Of a stretch of 64,000 nt of DNA, positions 11,940-23,588 are shown one piece after another. Within the stretch, counting starts at the first letter, position 1. Every line of letters starts with the position of its first letter. Origin of the DNA: Polytrichum commune (taxonomy: Eukaryota; Streptophyta; Polytrichopsida; Polytrichales; Polytrichaceae); the NCBI GenBank assembly GCA_950295325.1, contig OX485808.1:8312501-8376500 (forward strand), read 5' to 3'. Under the pieces are notes generated by a model. It saw only the letters and a program-made list of their open reading frames with translations, did no database searches and had not been told where the DNA came from. The translations under genes and the position numbers were made by a program.

Positions 11940-12545
11940 ATGACACACAAGACATGTGTTGTGGCAGGGCGGCAGGCGGCACCCCGCCACAACTTGGAAC
12001 GAAGATCCCCGGCGGGATTGGGCGGTATTGCTTCGCTAATTCCTTTTTGTTTTATTTCCCTTTTCCCTTGTATTTGGTGCTGCCGCAGTTGCCCGCGGAT
12101 GCCTGCCGAGTCTCCTCGCCCGCTGCATTGACTACGGCTGCGTCCAGGCGAGCCGACCAATCATGGGAAGAGACAGACACAGCACGCGGCCAACGGGCGC
12201 GTGTTTTTGACGATGCACAAGGAAAACAGCAGCAGTAAGTAAGTTAGACCTTGGGAGCAGGAGGAGGGAGGGAGGGAGGGAGGGAGGGAGGGAGGATGAG
12301 AAGGAGCTGGGGCCCAACGCAAAGCAGTTATCCCATCGCACACTCTTGCGGCTTGCCGGCATCAGGCACATCTCGCATTCCCTGCTCTCTTTTCGTACAA
12401 TTTGGCCTGCCCCTTCGTGCATGCCCTCTTTTCAACTTGCCTTTTATTATGTGAGGAGAACGTGAGCACGAGGTGATAGACTCGAGAAAAGGAAACGGGT
12501 GATTGATGTGGAGGCAGACGAGGCAGAGGAAAGAAGAAGAAGAAG

Positions 12546-12576
<31 letters not shown>

Positions 12577-14214
12577 CAGCCCGATCGAGCTGCTAGGATG
12601 GCTCGCCTCAAGTTTGGCTTTGAGTCAAGCTACTTCCCGAGGGCGGAAATTATCACTTAATTCTTTTCTGGCCACTTTTCTGGTTACAACATTCTGGATC
12701 GCGCCCTGGCACTTTCTCATTATTGGAGCATCGTGTTGTCTGTGTAGCGCGCCTCCAGGCTCCCACGCGTGGTGCGTCACCTAGCCGATATATTAACCAC
12801 CTCCTAGTTGTCGCTTTTTATTCTCCCCTGATGAGTCCTGTTGCGAGGAACGTATGGTGCACGGGGTGGGTGTCGTGATTGTTTTTATTTATATTTTTTA
12901 GTTGTAAAGCCAGCCTAGAATTTTCGAAGAGACGTGTGAATAATTTCCTCAGTGGTTGCGTGTGGGGATTGTGAAAGTAAAAATTTGGCTGAGGTCGGGT
13001 GTTGACAACACCAATTATCCGTCATGGTTCTTCCTTTTTCTCGCCCTGGAGTTTGTCGGCTGATTTACGGCACTTTTTTTACGTCCCTCATCATGGTGAG
13101 GCACGTTGCTACGTACACGCAATAATCGCATTCTGATCTGCAATAGAATGTAGGATTTCAGGCATTGCTGGAACTTAAATATAGTCTAGTTGCGGGGTGT
13201 GGAGTGTGACATGTACAACAAAACATCAAGTAGCTAACCCTTGCAAGACGGCATAATTTGTAGATTCCTATTTCTGTCTCTTGTTGTCTCTCTGTGCATT
13301 GACGTTAATGGCGGAGTCCAAATCTATGTAGCCTGTGTAGTACCGCTAGAGTCAATAGAACGTGTTTACGTGTTACGTGATACCCTTAGAAAGTTGTGGA
13401 CCGCGATGACTCAAGGCGTACAAAAATGAAACTCAACAGCGTTTGTGTTCGCAGGCTTATTAATTGATATGCGGCACTCTTCGAAGCCTCTGTGAAGTAT
13501 CCTTGTGTAATTGTCCTATACAACGATATTGTATGGTTTGAGAGGATGATAGACGAAAAGAAATGTCAGTTCATTTATTGAATAACTGCTTGTAGAAGCC
13601 GGGAAGACGAATAGCTCCACCGCATCAATTTCTTGGGGGCCAATTTGGAAACCTTAAGAGAACTGTTGCCGAGGTCTGATAAAAACGCATCGAAGAGGTA
13701 GGAGTTCTACTGACACCATTTCTTTCTTTCTCACGCCTACCTGCATTGCTCCATTCTCTTTGCTGATTGTTGCACCAAGTTGCGCAGATTTCCAGCTCTG
13801 CCAACGAACACTTCGATAGCTGCTCGGGGTATTCTGGATACAGTTTGCTTGTGTGTCTTTCATTCAAGTTTTTCAAGCTGACGACGTTCATTTGCAGATC
13901 TTGAAATGCCATTTTTTCTCTCTCTTCCAATGCATTTGTTTTCAGTTGGAAAGGACTCTGTTGCACCTGCGGCCAGATGCCATTGGTGGATATGAAATGC
14001 ATTCTTGTGTGATGAGTATTTCGACCACTACCAGCGGAGAAATGTGATGAGAATCTTTCTATTTAGTGTTCACCTCACTTCTTGTGCTTCGCCCCTGGAA
14101 TTTCCAATTGCTGCAATCTTGTTGTACTTTCTTTCGTTGAAATGCATTGATGAGAGGTTTGTACTGGCGGGTGAAACATCTCTGCTTCATACAATAAATA
14201 TTTTTGTTCAGGCC
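11940..14214 (+). promoter_or_regulatory. GC-richer upstream region of the bHLH-ACT gene
   Basis: Base composition rises here relative to the flanks. It contains a (GAGG)n tract at 12264-12296 and a (GAA)n tract at 12533-12575. Purine tracts of this kind are common in plant promoters and 5' untranslated regions. The sequence TTTTGTTCAG just before the start codon at 14215 could be a splice acceptor, implying a 5' UTR intron. No upstream coding exon was found. Confidence 0.35.
12264..12575. repeat. Two purine microsatellites, (GAGG)n and (GAA)n
   Basis: About eight GAGG units lie at 12264-12296 and about fourteen GAA units at 12533-12575. The long glutamate run they give when translated is an artefact of the repeat, not evidence for a gene. 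Confidence 0.9.
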
Positions 14215-15428
14215 ATGGTTAAGAACAGCACACCTCTGACTACTCGAGGTCCGTTCCTTTCTGCAGGACAGGAGATCCTCACAGCTACTATGGCTTTGGA
14301 GAACAAGTTCCTGAGCAATTCGCAGGAAGACATTGAACAACCGACACAAGAAACGGACACGCAGGAAACAGAGGAAGACAACAACTTCTCGGATGACTCG
14401 TCAGACTCGGGAGACGACTCGGATGTCGAATTCGCCGCTGTCCCCAAAGCATTTGAGACGGTGGCTCCACGGAATCTGAAGCGAACTTACGGCATCATTG
14501 TGGACGATTTGCGCTCGGAGCGACGCATAAAGACTGCCAAACTCGACGAGCAACTTCAGTATCTACGACACATCATTCCAGATACTCATAGGGTAGGTGA
14601 TATCATCTTTCACACATCATAGCCTTCTGAGAAGTGATGACAGCACGCCACACAGGAAACCTTGAAAAGATGTTCTCGCGTGATATTTGGAAGGATGTTT
14701 TCTGCCAATTGAAGCTTTGCAACTGTAAGAGAGGGTTTGCAATAAGATAAATGACATTCAGGCACTAAGTCATCCGGAACTTGTGCAAATTCGGCGTCCA
14801 AGATGTTCATTATGTGAGGGTTACAAATCCGAAGCTAGAATACGATCTGCCTGACTTCTGTTTTCTCTACCAGGATGAAAAGGCACATGTTCTCTTCGAC
14901 GCATACCACTACATAATGAGACTGCAAAGGCGTGTGGAGGACCTCAACACCGAACTCATTCCACTTCAAAATTCTCATACCGAAACAAGTGAGACGCCAA
15001 CTGTCCAGTCAAGCCGTGTTCCGAGCCAGCAGCCTACGGTGAGGCTTCCACCGGATCAAATCAAATTGCATATCTAAAGATTTGTGCCACCGTTGAAGAA
15101 CATTCACATATTGAAACATGAGGGATCATGGGTCTCAAGATTTGCAACGTTTCTTACATTCAGTCGTGATACCAGATGGTAGCAATGATGAGAAAACTTC
15201 AATTCTGTGGTGCGTTCCAGATTTTGGTGTAATGGGGATTTTTTAATTTTCTTGAAGCAGGTGGAAGTTACACGAAAGGAAGGAAAATTGGAAGTACGTA
15301 TAGTGTGTGTCAATCGCCCTGGCCTTTTAGTAGACATCATGGGGGTGCTGGAGTCGAGCAGACTGACTGTGTTGCAAGCAAGTATTGCGTGCCATGACGA
15401 CATTCTCTTCGAGGCCCTGAGCCTGGAG
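14215..15428 (+). CDS. bHLH-like protein with C-terminal ACT-like domain (three exons found, 3' end unresolved)
   Basis: Exons: 14215-14592, 14874-15038, 15261-15428, all with GT-AG borders and matching phase, giving 237 codons so far. The start has a strong context (GCCATGG). Residues 1-95 are acidic and serine-rich. About residues 103-155 form a helix-loop-helix, with helix 1 around LDEQLQYLRHIIPDTHR and helix 2 around AYHYIMRLQRRVEDLNTEL. The first intron falls in the loop. Residues 182-237 resemble the ACT-like dimerisation domain of plant bHLH factors, with the signature NRPGLLVDIMGVLESS. The closest family I know is the small Arabidopsis group that includes At2g40435 and At3g56220. The basic region keeps ERR but lacks the usual His, so E-box binding is doubtful. 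A GT follows 15428 and the last exon was not found. Confidence 0.75.
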
Positions 15429-15539
15429 GTATGAAAATTACATATTGACTTACCTAGCGTCTGATCTATTTACAAACTGTTCACTCGAAGCCTGGAGATG
15501 ATGACTCTTTAAAAGAATGCCTGAGCAGCTACACCTGAA

Positions 15540-15700
15540 GGGCCAGCCACACAAAGCTTGAGCTCAAGCTCATGCTTGCAAGTTTGGTGGGCCAAGGTAA
15601 GAGCATTAGGACCCTTGTAAAATGGCGGACCTTTGTCTCAAGGTTGTCTCCACCAACCTTGCAAGCTTGAGCTCAAGTTGAGTGAGGCAACCCCTTGAAC
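15540..15700. mobile_element. Hairpin-like MITE downstream of the bHLH-ACT exons
   Basis: The arms contain AGCTTGAGCTCAAGC and CTTGCAAGTTTGGTGG on the left, and their inverse CCACCAACCTTGCAAGC and TTGAGCTCAAG on the right. The whole is about 150 bp with a short centre around 15600-15640. No target duplication was identified. If the gene's last exon lies further on, this sits in its intron. Confidence 0.5.
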
Positions 15701-17290
15701 TGGTGCCACAGTTAGGATTTTATTCCGCAGTGCACAATGGATTAGCGTTCCAAGATTATGTTTGAGGCCTTACTGCCAGAACAAATCACTCACTTATAAA
15801 TAAAAATCTTAAATAAAAATCGGTTTGTAGGGTCATGAATGAGCATGCAACTGTCTGACATGTGAGAAATGGTGGAGATGACAGAGTGATGAAGGAGAAG
15901 CAACCAGCGACCATGAATTGTTCATAGAGGATGAGGGAGTGAAGGCAAACCTTGTTCGTGCTATTAGTCAGGACAGGGCCGACTGCGCGTTGCAATGATG
16001 TGGATTGCCTAGATACCAGACATCAACCAAATCATTCAATGCCCCTTCACAGTCGAGGCACCAAATGGCAACTCAGAGAGCAGCTGCGGACATAGTTGGC
16101 TGCAGTGCACTGGCCAAGAGATCATGTGAAGGGGAATGGAGAAGAACCTCTCAAGCATACACTGGTGGTGAACACAGAGCTCTGCCTGTGACTACTGGGA
16201 GAGTTTCAACTCCCGTTTTTTATGCTGTGATTGACAGTTAAAATTCTATCAGGAAGTTTTCCTCTCCTCAAGGGTATTTTTGAAATAGGGTCACCGAACA
16301 GGAGTGCTCCACATCAGCAATGAGGTCTATTAGAAAGAAGTATAACAGATGAAATTGCGGTAAGCCCATATGTAAGGGCCACTGGTGAAATGTCAAACAG
16401 TATCTACCACATCCATTGGTCTTAATACACTGTGATGACTTAGAAGAGCACTTGACAGGCATGTTGTCCACAGTGCTGGCGATGATCTTTATAACTAAGG
16501 TGTTTCAATTTTGATCCGGTTGGACGTTTCTTGTTGAAGATGATGTCTTAGTTCAAAATCTGGAATACAATATACAGAAGTATGGGTTTGACGGTCCTTT
16601 ACATTTCGTCCTGTGTAAAAAGTCTACCTCGCTCTAGATGCATTCGGATACATGAGAAATCAGTCCCAACATAATGGAAACTTATGCAAACCTGGCATCA
16701 ACTAGGAGCAGAAATAGAAGTGCAAAGATTTGTGTGTGATGGTAACGAAGCAAGTAGCATGAAGGAGGCTCTCATTTTCCCCTGCTGGGGCTCACCTTTT
16801 GAAAGGTTGAAAACCATGCAACAAGCCCTTCTCACATGGGTGAAGAAAAAAAGACCTGATGTTATTTTCTATTCTCTGTTGGGGATTGTTAAATCAACCA
16901 CACATGGGTTTAAACGACCATAAAAGACGCATTGCACAGTCGCATGACTTGTCAAAATATGAACAGTTCTAGTCGGAAGCTAAAATGTAAAGAAAGAGGA
17001 ATCAGAGCTAATACCTTGCTCCTCGTCGTGTGTGTGATGAAAAACCAGATTTCGACAGGTCATGTGACTGCAGGACGCATCTTTGTGGTCGTTTAACAAA
17101 CCGTGTGGTCAATTTAACAATTTCCTATCGTTCCATTCAAAGCAAGGTGACTAACTTAGGTAAAAAGCTTCTTGCATGATGAGCCTCGAGGCCCTCCGTT
17201 GCCACAACCTAACTTACTCGTGTGGTCAATGTCTTTAGTGTCTTCTCATGTCTATGTCACTAAACCCATGTCACGTTTCTCTTGTGTAAA
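15701..17290. other. No resolved gene; possible intron or 3' region of the bHLH-ACT gene
   Basis: A missing last exon of the bHLH-ACT gene may lie here, but none could be assigned. Other reading frames (for example 16005-16241 and 16684-16923) show no recognisable domain. Confidence 0.3.
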
Positions 17291-17294
17291 GTTG

Positions 17295-18060
17295 TGCAGG
17301 AACATGACACATGCCTGACCTGAGTTGTGCATGAGCATTAAGTTCACGTGTACGTTGGCAGAGCAGGAGGAATATGTAGATATTTACAGATGTCAAAGGC
17401 GCAGGTAATTCTCTTGCAGCAGTTTTATATTTCTCAAATAAATCAAAATTTATTTTGATTTATTTGCTGCAATTTTCAAAAACCTTCAGCCTTGATGAAA
17501 AAACCAAAATTTTGGCTTTTTCATTCTTCGCTTGCGTCTTTCGTAGGCTGCTTATTCTGTCCCTGAAGAAAATAAAGCGCCGGGCACTTTCTTGGTTACC
17601 CCCTATGGGTAAACAGGGGCTTAAATCAAGTAAGTTGTGCAGGCAGCTTTGATATTGCAGCTTCACTGACCTCCTCCAAGCCATTAAAATTGTTGAAATT
17701 GTAGCACTCCATTCAAGGTGCATAACAGAAGATGAGTCACTATGACTGCTCAGCCGCCCTTGTACTGATCTTGAGGATTTAAAGTCTGAGTTCATTCTTG
17801 TGAAGCCGTGCAGGAGCATGACACATGCCTGACTTGAATTATGCACAAGCACTAAGTGCATGTGTACGTTCGCAGAACACGAGGCATAAAGAAATTCTAA
17901 AGATGTCAACTGAAGGTGCAGCCAGTTCTCCTGCAATGTTCTCATGGGTTATAAAATATGATCCACTAAGAACAGGGCCTAAATTCAAGAAAACTTGCGC
18001 GGGCAGCTTGCATCTTGTGGCTTGACTGACTTCCCCCGAGACGTTGAGGTCGTTGCACTC
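17295..18060. repeat. Direct duplication of a roughly 360-510-bp segment
   Basis: The segment starting with a GTGCAGGAACATGACACATG-type sequence near 17295 recurs near 17808. The segment GGGCTTAAATCAAGTAAG near 17618 recurs near 17980. The first unit has an extra insert of about 150 bp containing the perfect palindrome at 17435-17466. The 161-codon minus-strand frame crossing it (17460-17945) shows no known domain and is not called. Confidence 0.6.
17435..17466. repeat. Perfect 15-bp inverted repeat with 2-bp spacer
   Basis: CAAATAAATCAAAAT, then TT, then its exact reverse complement. It lies in the first unit of the duplication at 17295-18060 and is absent from the second, so it came or went after the duplication. 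Confidence 0.8.
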
Positions 18061-18715
18061 TATCCAAGGTGCATAATGAGGGCTTTGTGCCGATCTTGAG
18101 GTTAAAGTCTGAGTTGCTTTCTTGTGAAGGAGGTGCGCTTATTACATCGATTTTCAACGCCTATAATTTCATGGTTGATCTCTTCCTAAACAATCCTTGT
18201 GCTGCTCATTGCAAAAGCAACGTACAGAGATTCTGGAAGACATTCTTTAGCATGTCAGATTTTCATGCAGGTTGAAATAGTAACTCAAGCATCTTCAGGG
18301 TACCATTGCAATGGAGATCACTTTGACAAACTGATGGTAACAAACTCACACATAACTTATATTTGACAATATTGTTGGGCCACCTCAGTTAAGTGGGCCT
18401 AAACCGGACAGTCTTAGCTTGGCACCCACATATCCGCCGGCCAAATTGTAGCGTGCAACCTAACAAGGTGTACCGCCTGAGCGGCAAGGGCGCTCCAGCA
18501 GGATTAAAAATTGCTACGTATTACTGAGAAGAGGTAATTTTGCAACATATTGAAGCAACGTTTTTGACTGTATTGTATTCTTGGCTCGAATGTTTTTACT
18601 TGGTGTTTTCTCTGCATAGAAATCAAAGAAGTTGGTCCATCTTCAAGCAGCAGAGTGACCTTCATAGTAATGCTTAGTGATTTAATTGCCATTTCTTCAT
18701 ATCTAAGTGTTTTCT
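18061..18715. other. No gene seen
   Basis: Non-coding. No supported coding region or terminal-repeat element. Confidence 0.35.
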
Positions 18716-18719
18716 CTCG

Positions 18720-19010
18720 AAGTCGTTTCTGATGGATTGCTAACAGTGTCCGGGGAGATGTTTGGGCATAATCGGTCAAGATCCTAGTGTTTCCAAGTGC
18801 TACTAGTTACATGTTGTGACCGTTCGGTTTTTCTTTATTAATTCGAGGCATATTCCATACATTCCTCTAGAATCGTCGGTAATTTTCCTGAAGTCTTGAA
18901 CTTCAACCGGTTATTGCTCAAACTCAACCGGTTCATCTGTAACCAGCGGTCGGTTCTCCCCGTTCGTTGATTGCTAACAATGGTTAGCAATGGCCGCAAA
19001 ATACTAACCC
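18720..19010. repeat. Dispersed repeat (GGTCAAGATCCT family), uninterrupted copy
   Basis: It shares GTCCGGGGAGATGTTTGGGC, TCGGTCAAGATCCT and the CTTGAACTTCAACCGGTTAT region with 37905-38115 plus 38340-38370, and, in reverse, with 28195-28445. This copy lacks the MITE found in the 38-kb copy. Non-coding, family unknown. Confidence 0.65.
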
Positions 19011-19450
19011 TAGAAGTGAGGGCGATGCTGAAAAGTTGTTTCAGCAAGCAACCTTCGAAGAGGCCTTCTTTCGGGATGATTGCAGACTTCGTACCGCCAG
19101 CAAAAACACACTATTTACTTGTTATCTCAAGCATTTCATACTCCAAAGGGCAACAGGAAGGTCATATTGAAAGAGAAAAACTTCTAATGGACGACACGGT
19201 CTGTGAGTCGGGACCACATACTACTGCTCAGTGCTAATTAGCTCAACCACAAGCGATACAGAGATAAGTGCTGGACTGAAAAAAAATAGTGAGATGAAAC
19301 GACGCACATGCTTAGTTGATCGTTAATCTTCCTCAGTTTGAACTGAATGGCTTTGCAATGTGCACCTCGAGGAGTATCATTCCGTGTTGAACTTTCAACC
19401 AGATCAAGTCATTGGTAACGGATTCAACTTCAATAGATTTTGATCAACTT

Positions 19451-19633
19451 TCAATCACTGTGGGTGTCTTCTTGCAGCAGGTAAGCTTGGACGAATCCAA
19501 CATCCTCAAGGCGGATGTGCACCACCTTCTTCGGATTTGAGTCATCGTGGTTTTGAATCACCGGCCCTACCCCTGCCCCTGCCGCACGAATGACGAGTCC
19601 TCTGTCGGCAAACATACAGGCGAATTGCTCCAC
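19451..19633 (-). other. Short unrecognised open frame, possible exon fragment
   Basis: A 60-codon frame whose composition (around GPVIQNHDDSNPKKVVHIRL) looks more protein-like than most short frames nearby. No family is recognised and no partner exons were found, so it may be chance or a captured gene fragment. Confidence 0.15.
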
Positions 19634-20027
19634 GGTCTTTGCACTTAACGATCAGAAGCAATGTACTTATTACTTATCAGAGAAACCCAAAGAGATTGAC
19701 TGTAAAAGAAAACGCGACAATTTGGCCGCACCATCTATGTGTTGGGAAACCAGGAGTGTGTGAATTGTACCGACAATGGTAGCGTGGAGAGATTTTATTT
19801 TCTTCGTCTAGAGAGATTATTTTCAAAAATTAAAAAACATGGCATTGGGCTTACCGTTGTTGACGCCGCAGCCTCCGCGCACTAGGGCGCCTCGAGAGCC
19901 CAAGTGCAGCTACGATACGGGCCATGAGGCGGGCGGGGGGGCGGACACGTGCCCCCCTTATGGAGGCATGTTAAAAATATTGAACAAATTACATCAGAAT
20001 TCACCTTACTAATGGCATGTTTTCTAA

Positions 20028-20590
20028 AGGCTTGTTTACACCATGGACCGTGTAGTTGTCCCAAGGCCCTGTAAAATTTGTGATTGGTTGTTGAACTCGT
20101 CCCGTGACCGCTTCGGTTCACACCAAGGTGAGAATGTCAGAGTGACCATGGAGTTCGAGGTCCCCAAAAGACATATTTTAAGGCCTACACTATCCAGTGA
20201 CATGGTCCAACGGATTTGGCAGTGGGAGAGGCAAAATAGTTGCTCCAATAGAAAAAGGTAAGGGCCCATGGCAAAGAATTGTTGTTGTAATGAATATGTT
20301 TTGGGGAAGAGAAGACAAAGACAAGAGAAGACAAAAAGAATGGTCAAACTTGATTATTTTTCAAAACTGCCCTTTTTGGACATGTATTAAAAACAATCAT
20401 CATGTTCACTTTTTGGTGCATGGTCATTCCTCCTGGTCCACATTCGGTTTACACCTAGTGAGGGGTCCAAAGGCTTCGTAAATTGATTCTCTTAAGAAAC
20501 CAAACCATGGAAGATGGACCATCAAGCCGGACCATGGAAAAATGCCATCTTCCATGATCTGACTTCATGGTCCATGGTGTAAACCAGCCC
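20028..20590. mobile_element. Tourist-like (PIF/Harbinger-type) MITE, 563 bp
   Basis: The left end is AGGCTTGTTTACACCATGGA. The reverse complement of the right end is GGGCTGGTTTACACCATGGA. The element is flanked by TAA at 20025-20027 and 20591-20593. A 3-bp TAA/TTA duplication is the hallmark of PIF/Harbinger movement. It is non-coding. A relative starts at 56617 after TTA. Confidence 0.8.
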
Positions 20591-20974
20591 TAAAATCAAG
20601 CGAGTCCCGTGGCACTTGGTGTCATGATATTTGCATTATAAAACACACATTAAATAAAAAGTGTGAAAATCACCATGGTCCTTGCAACATGACCCAAATG
20701 ACATCTATATGAATGGAGGCGTTAGATTTGGTCACTATGTTGATTGCAATGGAAGTAACCATTTCATAAAAATAAAATAAAAACGGAGTCGTAATTGTTG
20801 TTGCCGTGGACCCAAAATCCTAGTAGTGACAAGCTCCCATAAGCTTTGTGAAAGCTTTGGAGTCGTGCCCATAGAGGTGGCTCTTCCCTTGGACCAAGGG
20901 GATTGATTGGCGTAAGGGCAACTCCCAACCAGCTATTTGGGTCTAACTTGGGCTTTTAAGCTCAAGGTGGGTAC

Positions 20975-21345
20975 ATGGGACTTACTAAATGGTTACATTT
21001 CTAAGCTAGCTTCTTTTCTTAGGATATGAAGTACACGCTTAGCATGAGATTGTTAGAAACTCTACATTGAGGGCATAGTGATTTTTTTTTATTAATCTTC
21101 AAAGCTTGTATGAATATCTTATTTGTTGTCAAAGTGAAGATTCTCATGCTCATTAAATGGTCATACATGTCCCTAATTATGTTGGTTATTGAGTCTAAAT
21201 TAATACACACTTTAAACATGCAATGCAATGTCTTTTAAACACATGTTGTTGTTGTTTTTTTTTTTTTTTTAATTTTTAATTTAAAATTAAAATTTAATGT
21301 TTGTTCTTTGGAGCCACACCAAACTACATACCACTCAAATACCAT
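20975..21345 (-). repeat. Dispersed repeat (TGACCACTTAATGAGC family), minus orientation
   Basis: It aligns with 55005-55330 in the same orientation. It aligns in reverse with 29350-29705, 38505-38825, 48440-48700 and 55405-55735. Landmarks are ATTCTCATGCTCATTAAATG and GGAGCCACACCAAACTACAT. No transposase frame is present. Confidence 0.7.
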
Positions 21346-21352
21346 ATTCCTG

Positions 21353-22165
21353 TGGTCAAGGAAGGGAGCTCTAGATTTATCTAGTGTTGTGTTTGATAGC
21401 CATGTCTTCCTCTTCTTTTTTTCCTCAGAAGAATAGAATTACATGCACACATGTCGAGCCTTCACGTCTTTTTCTCTTTTCATTTTTTTGTATGATTTTT
21501 TTGTCATCCACAAATTTAATGCAAAAATGCCCTCCTTTCGTCAATTACTTTTCATCAAAAATTAAAAGTATATAAAATGGTGTATGGAATCATATTGTAT
21601 TGTGCATGCACGGCACGTACATGCATGACAATTTTCTTTGAGAACTAGATTCATGTGGCCAGGGAAGGGACCTCTAGATTTATCTAGAGTTATATTAGAT
21701 AGCCATGTCTTCCTCTTTTTCTTTTCTTTTCTTTAATTTATTTAAAAACCCAAACGTGTCAAGTCTTCATATCTTCTTCTATTCTTATTTTTATTTAATA
21801 TTTTGGTACAATTTTTTCCATCCAAAAATTTCAATGTAAAAAATGGCATCCTTTAATCTATTACTTTCATCAAAATTAAGGTAAATTAACTTCCGTATGG
21901 AATCGCCTCTTCTAAACTTTAAACCCTAAACAAGGAAATGATAGACAATTATTTCTCATGTGAAACACACTCATGTCAAGCCTTCACATGTTCTTTTTAG
22001 AATTTTTTTAAAAAACTTTTTATATGATCTTTAAAAATCATAAATACCATCCAAAAATGTTTTTCTTTCATAAAAAATTCAATTAAATATGTATATTGAA
22101 TTCTATATGAAATCATACAATATTGTGCATGTGTGCATGCATGGCATGAGATTTTTCCTCGGGGG
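21353..22165. repeat. Three degenerate direct copies of a roughly 300-bp unit
   Basis: The units begin near 21353, 21653 and about 21955. Shared features are GGGAGCTCTAGATTTATCTAG-type starts, AGCCTTCACGTC/AGTCTTCATATC, ATCCAAAAAT and TTGTGCATG-CATGGCATG near the ends. A related fragment lies at 24150-24420. AT-rich and non-coding. Confidence 0.5.
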
Positions 22166-22522
22166 GGACACTTCACTATACTTTGTGTGAACATGTGCGT
22201 TAAAGGGGTATTTAATGTTGGGGTATTATGTCTAGATGTTAGATTTGAACACACCGTTTAATTATATAATTTCCTAATATGATGTATTATTATGATGTCT
22301 TACTATAGTTATAACTCACATAAGATTTTATTTTTCAACCCTATGTTCATTATAAAAAATTAGCTCACCCTATTTTGTGTTTAAGGATTGCCTATGTTCA
22401 TTACAAAATTCATTTGACATGCAATGAGAACTAGCATGAACAAGCATCATCACAAATCAATAACAATGCAAACAATCATCACCACCATGATAATCAATGA
22501 ACTATGAACTTGAATTACTAGC
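22166..22522. other. No gene seen
   Basis: AT-rich sequence upstream of the oxygenase-like ORF. No promoter feature or element end is recognised. In particular, no CAGTCCACCC end of a Tigger element is present here. Confidence 0.35.
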
Positions 22523-23500
22523 ATGAACTACAACAATGTTTGTGTTAAAAAAGAAGAACCATATTGGAGGAATAAAAAATTTGAGAATGTGTGGCAAAAA
22601 GTTTATAAAGACAGTCATCTTATACCAACAACATCCACTGCTTTATTATTACTAGATGGTAATAAAGTAGTGAATGATAAAATATTGAATTCAAGTGATT
22701 TATCATTGAATCATGTTTTATTTATTTATATATCTGAAATATGGAACAATGATCTAGTTGCATATCAAAGCATATTAGCCGATGCAGACATATATTATGA
22801 AACTGCTCCGTTCAAGGGCAGGTCTAATCAACAAGATCCAAAAAGACGTAGTTACAAGTCTGTAGGCCATGGCTATATAGCCCATGGAGGAAGAAGTTCA
22901 AGAGGAGATGTGGTACCATATGATCGTAAAAACATGCCTAAAAGCACAAAACTTGCTTTCAGGCGCATAGCAGATTCTGTTGCAATGGCAATGTGGAAGG
23001 CATTAAATTTATTTGGAGGTCCAGTTAAAGATTTTTTTACGAATCAATTTCAACCTATGAATTGTATACCAATTGGGTTAAGTGCATATCCAACACAAGT
23101 GCATCAATTGCACATGTCCAAGAACTCTTTTATAAAGCCACACATCGATAAATTGGATTTTGATTGCTCTTTTATATGTTGATTCACTGAAGGACATCCC
23201 AAAGGAGGTGAATTTGGAGTTTTTCAACATTATATGAAACTTCAAAATAACAACGGGGCTGGTATATTTGTATTCAGCAAATATATCAGCCATGGAACGT
23301 TATAATTTGATTCCAATTCATTATCATATACTGATTTCAAGATTGGATGTGCCTTGGTTAATAAAGTAGCAATTTATACAAGAGTTGAAACTCAACTTCA
23401 AAGTGAAAATCCTATCACTTGGAAAGATATCAAGTATATAGATTATGGAGATTATGGAGATTGCAAGAGTGAGGATGTAAATGAAAATGAGGAATCGTAA
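22523..23500 (+). pseudogene. TET/JBP-like 2-oxoglutarate/Fe(II) oxygenase ORF with two in-frame stops
   Basis: One reading frame runs 326 codons from the ATG at 22523 to TAA at 23498. It is broken only by TGA at 23180-23182 and TAA at 23303-23305. The C-terminal half has the layout of a double-stranded beta-helix dioxygenase: HID (an HxD iron motif) in FIKPHIDKLD around residue 209, then GGEFGVF about 22 residues later, then a distal His in KYISHGT. This spacing resembles TET/JBP nucleic-acid oxygenases, which in fungi are carried by transposons. The 2-oxoglutarate-binding Arg is not clear. The N-terminal half is unrecognised and basic near KRRSYKS. A Tigger C-terminal remnant lies about 90 bp downstream. 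Function is inference from motifs; the ORF is probably a recent pseudogene. Confidence 0.5.
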
Positions 23501-23588
23501 ATTTCTTACAATTACTTGATTTGAATGTAAAGTAATTGATTTGTAATGTGAATTTTTGAAAAATAATATAAAACCCCCCGGTCCTTTA

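Noticed and set aside
12132-12422. Serine/proline-rich minus-strand frames
   Set aside because: Product of the (GAGG)n tract read on the opposite strand.
12503-12784. Open frame with a long glutamate run
   Set aside because: The run is the translation of a (GAA)n microsatellite; no domain on either side.
17460-17945. 161-codon minus-strand frame
   Set aside because: It crosses a duplicated, AT-rich repeat with a palindrome; no recognisable family and no conserved partner in the second copy.
21918-21935. Telomere-like AAACCCTAAA
   Set aside because: A single chance copy; no tandem array.
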